From the NCBI GenBank assembly GCA_049322755.1, contig JBMOQX010000005.1, positions 1-64,000 on the forward strand: a DNA stretch of 64,000 bases, written 5' to 3'. This stretch comes from DATIUV01 sp049322755. Lineage in GTDB: Bacteria; Pseudomonadota; Gammaproteobacteria; Burkholderiales; UBA6910. The first letter of the stretch is position 1, and each line of letters opens with the position of its first letter. This document shows positions 58,356-64,000 of the stretch, piece by piece. The position numbers were made by a program, and so were the translations under genes. Below the pieces are notes generated by a model. That model saw only the letters and a program-made list of their open reading frames with translations. It was not told the DNA's origin and ran no database searches.

Positions 58356-59345
58356 TCAGCCCCCTTCGGCCCGGGGCTCGCGGCTCAGCAGCGCCTCCAC
58401 GGCGCTGCGGGGGTCGAGGCCCTCGAACAGCATGTGGCAGACGGTTTCGGTGATGGGCATGCCCACGCCCCGGGTTTTCGCCAGGGCCCGGACCTCCTGC
58501 GACGTATGCACGCCTTCCGCCACGTGCCCCAGCTCCGCCAGGATGGCGTCCAGCGTTTTCCCTGCGGCCAGCCCCAGCCCGACGCGCCGGTTGCGCGACA
58601 GGTCGCCGGTGCAGGTGAGGATGAGGTCACCGGCGCCGGACAGGCCGAGAAACGTCTCCTGATGGCCGCCCAGGGCAATGCCCAGGCGCGTCATCTCGGC
58701 CAGGCCGCGGGTGATCAGCGCCGCGCGCGCGTTGTGACCGAACCCCAGCCCGTCGGAGATCCCGGCAGCGATCGCGATCACGTTCTTGACCGCCCCGCCC
58801 ACCTCCACGCCCACCACGTCCGCACTGTGGTAGAGGCGCAGGCGATGGCTGTTGAGCTCCCGCGCCACCTCCGCGGCATAAGCCGCGTCGGCGCATGCCA
58901 GGGTCACCGCGGTCGGAAGGCCCCGCGCCACTTCCTGGGCAAAGCTCGGCCCCGACAGGACCCCCAGCCGCCGCGAGCCGCCCAGCACCTCGCCCGCCAC
59001 CTGGTGCGGCAGCTTGGCGCTGGCCGGCTCGAAGCCCTTGCAGGCCCAGATGACGGGAACCGTGCCGCTGACGTCGGCGGCCCGGTGCAGGGTTTCGCGC
59101 AAGGCACCGGTGGGCACCACCACCAACACCAGATCGGCGCCTTCCAGCGCCGCGCCAACGTTCCCGTCGATGCGCACGGCCGGCGGCACCGGAAACCCGG
59201 CAAGAAAACGCCGATTCTCCCGCGTCGCGCGCAGGGCTTCCAGGTCGGCCGAGTCCCAGACCCACAGCCGCACCTCGTGCGCGCGCGCAAGCGTGATGGC
59301 GAGCGCGGTACCCCACGCCCCCGCGCCGAGAACGGCGATCTTCAT
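58356..59345 (-). CDS. gpsA: NAD(P)-dependent glycerol-3-phosphate dehydrogenase
   Basis: 329 residues from MKIAVLGAGAWGTALAITLA, the Rossmann GxGxxG start; the open frame upstream is the SH3 gene in another frame. The catalytic lysine is in VEVGGAVKNVIAIAAGISDGL, and the substrate motif GHNARAALITRGLAEM is present. It makes sn-glycerol 3-phosphate for phospholipids. Its start overlaps the stop of the SH3-domain gene by 4 bp. In this group secB-gpsA is a conserved neighbourhood. Confidence 0.97.
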   Translation of the reverse strand: MKIAVLGAGAWGTALAITLARAHEVRLWVWDSADLEALRATRENRRFLAGFPVPPAVRIDGNVGAALEGADLVLVVVPTGALRETLHRAADVSGTVPVIWACKGFEPASAKLPHQVAGEVLGGSRRLGVLSGPSFAQEVARGLPTAVTLACADAAYAAEVARELNSHRLRLYHSADVVGVEVGGAVKNVIAIAAGISDGLGFGHNARAALITRGLAEMTRLGIALGGHQETFLGLSGAGDLILTCTGDLSRNRRVGLGLAAGKTLDAILAELGHVAEGVHTSQEVRALAKTRGVGMPITETVCHMLFEGLDPRSAVEALLSREPRAEGG

Positions 59346-59788
59346 GCGCCCCAGACTTGCGCCACGGCGACGAAGCCTTCCCCCCCGTCCCGGTGCCGCA
59401 CCCGGATCCAGCCGGGCACGGTGCTTTCCAGGCGCTCCAACACCACGCCCTGCTGGGCTTCGAACACGATACGGGCATCGGCCTTCGGGGCCTCCCGCAT
59501 CTGGGCCAGCGGGGCCGAAACGAGCACGGTGCGCCGCTCGCCGAAGGCGCTTTTCTCGATCCACGCCAGGTCGCCGGCGACGTCGCGCACCTTCGACCAG
59601 TTCTCGAGGTTGACGATGATTTCGACCGGGTAGCCGGGACTGGCGACGAACAGCGGGCGAGCCTTCACCGACGGCGCGTCGTAGAGCACCGCCGGCTGAT
59701 CCCCCACCGAACGGTACTCCGCCGCCAGAGCCGGCGCGCCGAGCGTGGCGAGCGCGGCAACGGCAAGAATCGTCCGCAAGCGCCCCAT
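59342..59788 (-). CDS. Secreted SH3-domain protein
   Basis: 148 residues with a signal peptide (LRTILAVAALATLGAPALA). Two bacterial SH3-like segments follow: AEYRSVGDQPAVLYDAPSVKARPLFVASPGYPVEIIVNLENWSKVRDVAGDLAWIEKS and LAQMREAPKADARIVFEAQQGVVLERLESTVPGWIRVRHRDGGEGFV. Such domains bind peptidoglycan or peptides. The gene links secB (6 bp upstream) to gpsA. No enzymatic residues are seen. Confidence 0.82.
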   Translation of the reverse strand: MGRLRTILAVAALATLGAPALAAEYRSVGDQPAVLYDAPSVKARPLFVASPGYPVEIIVNLENWSKVRDVAGDLAWIEKSAFGERRTVLVSAPLAQMREAPKADARIVFEAQQGVVLERLESTVPGWIRVRHRDGGEGFVAVAQVWGA

Positions 59789-59794
59789 CGGCGG

Positions 59795-60271
59795 TTAGTG
59801 GGCAGCCGCCGCCCCGGCCTGCTGTTGCTGTTGCTGCTGCTGACGCTGGCGGTAGAGCGCCTCGAAATTCACCGGACTCAGGATCACCGGGGGGAACCCG
59901 GCCCGGCCGACGACGTCGGAGATCACCTCGCGCACGTAGGGAAACAGGATGTTGGGGCAGGCAATCCCCAGGACCGGGTCCATGTCCTGCTGCGGAACGT
60001 TGCGGATCCGGAAGATGCCGGCCTGCACCGCCTCCACCAGGAACATGGTGCGCTCGCCCAGCTTGGCGGTCACGGTGACGCTCAGCACCGTCTCGTAAAG
60101 CGAGTCCTCCAGCGGCTGGGCCTGGGTGGATAGCTGCACGTCCACCTGGGGCTGGCCCTGCTCGAGAAAGATCTTCGGCGCGTTGGGGATCTCCAGCGAG
60201 AGATCCTTCACGTAGAGCTTCTCGATGGAGAACACCGCCTGCTGCTGTTCGGGCTGCTGATTTTCGCTCAT
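59795..60271 (-). CDS. secB: SecB, protein-export chaperone
   Basis: 158 residues. The tetrameric SecB fold is indicated by VFSIEKLYVKDLSLEIPNAPKIF, VLSVTVTAKLGERTMFLVEAVQAGIFRI and LGIACPNILFPYVREVISDVVGRAGFPPVILSPVNFEALY. It keeps preproteins unfolded and passes them to SecA. The C-terminus is unusual: QRQ followed by eight glutamines and AGAAAAH, in place of a normal acidic/Ala end. Confidence 0.96.
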   Translation of the reverse strand: MSENQQPEQQQAVFSIEKLYVKDLSLEIPNAPKIFLEQGQPQVDVQLSTQAQPLEDSLYETVLSVTVTAKLGERTMFLVEAVQAGIFRIRNVPQQDMDPVLGIACPNILFPYVREVISDVVGRAGFPPVILSPVNFEALYRQRQQQQQQQQAGAAAAH

Positions 60272-60305
60272 GTCGCTCCCTTCAGGGTTTGCTTCCTTCG
60301 TTTGG

Positions 60306-60324
60306 GGCCGGGGCGCGCCCGGCC
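60306..60324. other. GC hairpin between trxC and secB
   Basis: GGCCGGG and CCCGGCC form a 7-bp stem with a five-base loop between the trxC stop and the secB start. No T-run follows, so it may affect mRNA processing or stability rather than termination. Confidence 0.35.
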
Positions 60325-60329
60325 GCCGC

Positions 60330-60767
60330 TCAGACGCCGCGGCTTTCGAGCCAGCGGCGCAGCGCGGCGGCGTCGGCGGCGCCGGTCAGACGGTCAGCCT
60401 CGGCGCCGTGCCGGAACAGGATCAGCGTGGGAATGCCGCGGATGCCGTGGCGCTGCGCCAGTTCCTGCTCCGCGTCGGTATCCACCTTGGCGAACCGCGC
60501 CCTTTGCGCCAGTTCCCCGGCAAGGCGCTCGAACACCGGCGCCATCATCTTGCAGGGGCCGCACCAGGCGGCCCAGAAATCCACCACCACCGGGAGGTCG
60601 TTGCGGCCCACGAAAGTCTCGAAGCGGCGCCGGTCCAGCGCCGCAGGCCTTCCGTCCAGCAGGAGGCGGGAACACTTGCCGCACTTCGGGTCTTCGGCCA
60701 GCCGCTCCCCCGGCACCCGGTTCACCGAACCGCAGTTCGAACAGACCAGATGGAGCCGCTCCGCCAT
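60330..60767 (-). CDS. trxC: Thioredoxin 2 (zinc-containing)
   Basis: 145 residues. An N-terminal zinc-ribbon segment with two Cys pairs (VCSNCGSVN and PKCGKCSRL) precedes a thioredoxin domain with the active site WCGPCKMMAPVFERL and the cis-Pro segment GIRGIPTLILFRHG. TrxC-type thioredoxins respond to oxidative stress. It is inserted between grxC (4 bp upstream) and secB, which are more often direct neighbours. Confidence 0.94.
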   Translation of the reverse strand: MAERLHLVCSNCGSVNRVPGERLAEDPKCGKCSRLLLDGRPAALDRRRFETFVGRNDLPVVVDFWAAWCGPCKMMAPVFERLAGELAQRARFAKVDTDAEQELAQRHGIRGIPTLILFRHGAEADRLTGAADAAALRRWLESRGV

Positions 60768-60771
60768 ATCG

Positions 60772-61032
60772 TCAGCCGCTCAGCAGGCGCTCGAGCGCGC
60801 CGGCCTGATCCAGCGCGGCCAGCTCATCGTAACCCCCAATGTGGGTTTCACCGATGAAAATCTGCGGCACGGTGCGCCGGCCGGTGCGCTGGACCATCTC
60901 GATGCGGCGCTCCGGCTGCAGGTCGACGCGGATCTTGCCGAGGTCGGCAACGCCCTTGGCCGCCAGCAGCTGTTCCGCCATCAGGCAGTATGGGCAGAAC
61001 GCCGTGCAATACATCGACACCGGTGCCTTCAC
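60772..61032 (-). CDS. grxC: Glutaredoxin 3 (GrxC)
   Basis: 86 residues with a GTG start overlapping the rhodanese stop (GTGA). The redox motif is CPYC (MYCTAFCPYCLMAEQLL), followed by the glutathione-binding TVPQIFIGETHIGGYDEL. It uses glutathione to reduce disulfides and to support ribonucleotide reductase. An internal ATG seven codons later would remove the start of the first beta-strand. Confidence 0.95.
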   Translation of the reverse strand: MKAPVSMYCTAFCPYCLMAEQLLAAKGVADLGKIRVDLQPERRIEMVQRTGRRTVPQIFIGETHIGGYDELAALDQAGALERLLSG

Positions 61033-61442
61033 GAGCGCTCGACGGGCAGGTTGGCCTGCTCCCAGGAAATGACCCCGCCGCGCAGCACCCGCACGTCCTG
61101 AAAGCCGTTCTTCTTCAGCAGTCCCGCCGCCGAGCCGGCGCGGTTGCCGCTGCGGCACACCAGCACCACGGGCTTTCCGCGGAACTTCTCCAGCTCCTTC
61201 ATGCGGCCGCCGATGGCGGTCAGGGGCACGTGGCGGGAATGGGGAATGTGGCCGGCGCGAAACTCGCCCTCGTCGCGCACATCCAGCACCATGGCGTCGC
61301 GCTGGTTGATGAGCTGCGTCGCCTCGAAGGTGGTGACCTGGGGGATGCCGAGGATCATCGGCCCGACGAAAGACCACAGCAGCATGCCGCCGCTGAGGAC
61401 GGCGATGGCGATCAGCCAGATGTGTTCCTGCACGAAGTCCAT
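61029..61442 (-). CDS. Membrane-anchored rhodanese-domain protein
   Basis: 137 residues from MDFVQEHIWLIAIAVLSGGMLLWSFVG, one N-terminal helix. The rhodanese domain has VLDVRDEGEFRAGHIPHSRHVPL and the active-site loop VCRSGNRAG with a catalytic Cys. This is the YibN type that usually precedes grxC and secB. Its ATG shares bases with the TAA of the preceding oligosaccharyltransferase gene (TAATG on the minus strand). Confidence 0.93.
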   Translation of the reverse strand: MDFVQEHIWLIAIAVLSGGMLLWSFVGPMILGIPQVTTFEATQLINQRDAMVLDVRDEGEFRAGHIPHSRHVPLTAIGGRMKELEKFRGKPVVLVCRSGNRAGSAAGLLKKNGFQDVRVLRGGVISWEQANLPVERS

Positions 61443-63163
61443 TATTCCGTTCCGCTTTTTTTGGCCGCCCATTCTACCAAAGGCGCCAGCGCCCCGCCGT
61501 CCGCGTCGGGCAGCCGGGCGATGCCGTCCAGAAACGGCAGCAGATGCCCGGGATAGACCGCGGCGGCCTGCTCCAGTTGCGCCAGCGCCTGCTCGGGCCG
61601 GCCCGCGAGCGCCAGCAGAGCGGCATGCCGGTACGCCACGTCCGGCAGCGGAAGAAAGGCCATCGCCTGGCCGCTCAGAAACAGTTTCTCGTCCAGGCGC
61701 TCCCGGTCCAGCGGCACCGAGCGCGCGTACATGAGCTCGATGTAAGGCGCCAGCAGGGTCTCCCGGTGCAGCGTGCGCATCGACTCGTTGAGCTGCCGCA
61801 GGCCCTGGTCCGCGTCGAGCGCGGAACGGCTGAGGATGATCTCGAACTCCAGCTTCTCCGCCGCCTGCATCACGTTGTGCAGCGTCACTGCGCCCAGCGC
61901 GACCATGCCCGCGAGCGCGCCGCGCAGCGCCACCCCCGCGCGCAGCGGGCGACCCGATGGATCACCACCCCCGAGCAGAAAAGCGGCCATGCCCAGGAAA
62001 TACGCGTACCAGAGCGGGTATTCGAGCAGACTGTGGACCGCCAGCACCGCCAGCAGCGACAGCCACCACGCGGCCGCCGGATCCAGGGGGCGGGCCCGAA
62101 GGAACCGCCACGCCCACGCGACGCTGCCGACGACCACGGCCAAGCCCGCCAGCAGGCCCAGCTCGGCCAGCAGCTGGAACACCAGGCTATGGGAATGGTG
62201 AAACAGGCCCTGGCCGATGGCCGGGCTGTCCGGCGAGCCGGCAAGGATTTCGTAGTAGCCGTGGGCGTATCCACCCAGCCCCGAGCCGAGCCAGGGCCGG
62301 GCCAGAAACAGTTCCCACGCGGCGTGCCAGGCATCGAGGCGGATCGCGAGGCCCACGGCCACCGCGGTGAGACGATCGGCGGAGGTGAGCGCCGGCAGGT
62401 CGGGAATCAGCCACGGCACCTTGGCCAGCAGCGTGGCCATCACCAGCCCGGGGAGGAATCCCGCCGCCCAGCGGCCGAGCGCGGGTCGCTCGGCGGGTGC
62501 CGCGGCGCGCCGGGCCGCCAAGACCAGCACGGTGAACGCGCCGAGGTAAATCCAGCCCGCGCGGGAGCCGGAAAGGGCCAGCCCGAAAAGCATCAGCGCG
62601 GCCAGCGGCACCGCGACGCGCGCCGCCAGCCGCCCGGTCACCTGCAGATACGCCACCGACGCCAGCGCCATCGCGGTGAAGCTGGCGAAATGATTGGCCT
62701 GGCCGACGTTGCCGAAGAAAACCCCGGCGTGGCGGTCCAGGATGAAGTCATCCCACACACCCTGGGCGTCGTAGTACTGCAGCAGCGCCATCACCACGCT
62801 GGCCGCGCCGCCCAGCGCAACCGCCTGGGCGAGGCCGTTCGCGACGCGGGAAAAGCCCAGCGCTTCCACCAGCGTCCGCCCCAGCACCGCGCAGCCGCCC
62901 GCCCACACCAGGTAGAGGAGCGCCACCACGATCTGCTCCGGATAAGGTGCCATCCGCAGCACGAGCTGCAGCAGCAGCAGTCCGCCCAGCGCCAGCAGCA
63001 CCCAGCCGATGCGCGGCAGCTGCAGCGCGTTGCGCGGCGCCAGCACCAGGCCGGCCGCCAGGGCCGCCAGGCTGAAGCCGAACGCCAGCGCCTCCGCGTG
63101 CAGGCTCGGCAGCGGGGGGACGTGGCGCCAGCCGAGAAATGGCAGGACCCAGGCGAGCCCCAT
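61442..63163 (-). CDS. pglL: PglL-type O-oligosaccharyltransferase (Wzy_C family)
   Basis: 573 residues from the first ATG (MGLAWVLPFLGW); non-ATG starts upstream would add a few residues. More than ten hydrophobic segments are seen, with a periplasmic loop holding LGSGLGGYAHGYYEILAGSPDSP and GLFHHSHSLVFQLLAELGLLAGL, the Wzy/WaaL-type catalytic His region. The C-terminal 120 residues are a soluble TPR-like domain, typical of PglL/PglO and not of WaaL. Such enzymes transfer lipid-linked glycans to pilins; the msh pilins 3-8 kb away are possible acceptors. An O-antigen ligase remains an alternative. Confidence 0.8.
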   Translation of the reverse strand: MGLAWVLPFLGWRHVPPLPSLHAEALAFGFSLAALAAGLVLAPRNALQLPRIGWVLLALGGLLLLQLVLRMAPYPEQIVVALLYLVWAGGCAVLGRTLVEALGFSRVANGLAQAVALGGAASVVMALLQYYDAQGVWDDFILDRHAGVFFGNVGQANHFASFTAMALASVAYLQVTGRLAARVAVPLAALMLFGLALSGSRAGWIYLGAFTVLVLAARRAAAPAERPALGRWAAGFLPGLVMATLLAKVPWLIPDLPALTSADRLTAVAVGLAIRLDAWHAAWELFLARPWLGSGLGGYAHGYYEILAGSPDSPAIGQGLFHHSHSLVFQLLAELGLLAGLAVVVGSVAWAWRFLRARPLDPAAAWWLSLLAVLAVHSLLEYPLWYAYFLGMAAFLLGGGDPSGRPLRAGVALRGALAGMVALGAVTLHNVMQAAEKLEFEIILSRSALDADQGLRQLNESMRTLHRETLLAPYIELMYARSVPLDRERLDEKLFLSGQAMAFLPLPDVAYRHAALLALAGRPEQALAQLEQAAAVYPGHLLPFLDGIARLPDADGGALAPLVEWAAKKSGTE

Positions 63164-63213
63164 CAGCGCGAGGCCCGCCCGGGCGGTGAGCGGCGCTCGC
63201 GCCGCCGCGGGTA

Positions 63214-63429
63214 TCAGGCGGCGCCGGCCGGCTTCACGCCCGGCTTCCGGATGATGAGTTCGAGCGGGCAAAAGCAGGTGAAGCCGCTCTGGAACAGGTT
63301 CAGCCCCACGAACGCGGTGAACCAGAGCCAGTTCACGTCGTGGAAGATGGGGCTGGCCTCGACGCCCAGGCCGAGGGAGAGCAGGACGAAGAAGCCCGCG
63401 ACGATGCGGACAACGCGTTCCGTGGTCAT
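63214..63429 (-). CDS. DUF2892 small membrane protein
   Basis: 71 residues from MTTERVVRIVAGFFVLLSLGLGVEASP; a second ATG four codons earlier is less likely. Two hydrophobic segments are separated by NWLWFTAFVGLNLFQSGFTCFCPLELIIRKPGVK, with the FxxCPL pattern of DUF2892 (YgaP-like inner-membrane domain). It lies 44 bp after the RND permease gene, a combination often seen in sulfide-related or efflux gene sets. The function is unknown. Confidence 0.85.
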   Translation of the reverse strand: MTTERVVRIVAGFFVLLSLGLGVEASPIFHDVNWLWFTAFVGLNLFQSGFTCFCPLELIIRKPGVKPAGAA

Positions 63430-63473
63430 GATGGATGCCACCTATGCTAAGCAAAAAAGCGCGCGCGCGAAAC

Positions 63474-64000
63474 CTAGGCCGGGATGGCGCCCTCGCGGCG
63501 CCAGTGGGCGGCGTAGTAGAGCACCGGGATCACCACCAGCGTCAGCACCGTCGACGCCAGGATGCCGAAGATCAGCGAGATGGCGAGCCCGTTGAAGATC
63601 GGATCGTCGAGGATGAACAGCGCGCCCACCATGGCGGCGATGCCGGTGAGTGCGATCGGCTTGGCGCGGGTGGCGGCGGACGCCACCACCGCGTCGTCGA
63701 AGGGCATGCCCTCCGCGTGCTTCAGGTTGACGAAATCCACCAGCAGGATGGAATTGCGCACGATGATGCCGGCGAGCGCGATCATGCCGATCATCGAGGT
63801 GGCGGTGAACTGCGCCCCGAGCAGCGCATGGCCCGGCATCACCCCGATCACGGTGAGCGGAATCGGGGCCATGATGATGAGCGGCGTCAGATAGGAGCCG
63901 AACTGCGCCACCACCAGCAGGTAGATCAGCACCAGGCCGACGGCGTAGGCGATGCCCATGTCGCGGAAGGTCTCGTAGGTCACCTGCCATTCGCCGTCCC
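63474..64000 (-). CDS. RND efflux permease, C-terminal fragment (cut by window edge)
   Basis: The last 175 codons of a protein whose N-terminus lies beyond base 64000; reading on into the edge gives GEWQVTYETFRDMG. Transmembrane segments 8-12 of the AcrB/CzcA type are visible (AYAVGLVLIYLLVVAQFGSY, LTPLIIMAPIPLTVIGVMPGHALLG, ATSMIGMIALAGIIVRNSILLVDFVN, TRAKPIALTGIAAMVGALFIL, LIFGILASTVLTLVVIPVLYYA). It exports drugs or metals with proton-motive force. The substrate class cannot be judged from this part. Confidence 0.9.
   Translation of the reverse strand, partial: DGEWQVTYETFRDMGIAYAVGLVLIYLLVVAQFGSYLTPLIIMAPIPLTVIGVMPGHALLGAQFTATSMIGMIALAGIIVRNSILLVDFVNLKHAEGMPFDDAVVASAATRAKPIALTGIAAMVGALFILDDPIFNGLAISLIFGILASTVLTLVVIPVLYYAAHWRREGAIPA

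Noticed and set aside
61544..63595. A 683-codon open frame on the plus strand
   Set aside because: Antisense to the PglL-type gene, Arg/Gln/His-rich and without motifs.
1..64000. CRISPR array, prophage, insertion sequence, toxin-antitoxin or secondary-metabolite cluster
   Set aside because: No regularly spaced repeats, transposase, integrase, phage structural gene or assembly-line enzyme was found. All large open regions are explained by housekeeping, respiratory, biotin or pilus genes.

Overview
The window is a GC-rich (roughly two thirds GC or more by eye), gene-dense stretch of a bacterial chromosome. It contains no insertion sequence, prophage, CRISPR array or rRNA operon that I can see. 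Gene content and order point to a betaproteobacterium (Nitrosomonadales/Rhodocyclales/Burkholderiales-like). The main reasons are the cytochrome oxidase cluster with its DUF2970, DUF2909 and small-assembly-protein genes, the order lolB-ispE-tRNA-Gln-prs-rplY-pth-ychF, ftsY-ftsE-ftsX-rpoH with a CIRCE (HrcA) operator next to a sigma-32 gene, and bioB-bioF-bioH-bioC-bioD opposite comF. The species cannot be named from this sequence. Coding density is so high that no gap exceeds 300 bp; the longest are 15456-15660 and 58167-58355.

Layout. 1-4924 (minus): yebC-ruvC-ruvA-ruvB-ybgC-tolQ-tolR-tolA (tolA cut by the window edge), i.e. Holliday-junction processing followed by the Tol envelope system. 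5005-7889 (plus): HerA-like ATPase, EamA transporter, HIT protein. 7923-15455 (minus): an orphan cyclic-nucleotide-binding protein, then ychF, pth, rplY, prs, tRNA-Gln, ispE, lolB and a TPR lipoprotein, with factor-independent terminators inside the run and a heptamer-repeat patch between pth and ychF. 15661-20387 (plus): a four-gene Gld-like ABC system whose genes overlap end to end, then mutM. 20401-24431 (minus): yfhL ferredoxin, coaD, rsmD and two M16 peptidases. 24548-28020 (plus): ftsY, ftsE, ftsX, then rpoH behind a promoter overlaid by a CIRCE element.

28097-35848 (minus except one small gene): a heme-copper aa3-type oxidase cluster (ctaC, ctaD, small assembly gene, ctaG, DUF2970, ctaE, SURF1, a SCO-like protein, cyoE) without heme A synthase, preceded by a DUF2244 gene. 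35864-40430 (minus): biotin operon lacking bioA. 40509-41213 (plus): comF.

41232-58166 (minus): a complete MSHA-type (type IV) pilus locus in two blocks. Block one, transcribed first, is mshE-G-(F)-B-A-C-D-O-P-Q. It supplies the ATPase with an apparent c-di-GMP-binding N-terminus, the platform protein, the pilins and a 1208-residue MshQ-like surface protein. Block two is mshI-(pilN-like)-J-K-L-M-N, giving the inner-membrane alignment complex and the secretin, with its own promoter. 58356-63163 (minus): gpsA, SH3-domain protein, secB, trxC, grxC, rhodanese and a PglL-type O-oligosaccharyltransferase, which could glycosylate the pilins. The window ends with a DUF2892 protein and the C-terminal part of an RND efflux permease.

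The points I consider most worth following are the CIRCE-controlled rpoH promoter, the MSHA locus with its large adhesin-like MshQ and an unassigned 49-codon gene in the mshF position, the heptameric repeats, a probable CTG start for ruvC, and the uncharacterised Gld-like ABC operon.
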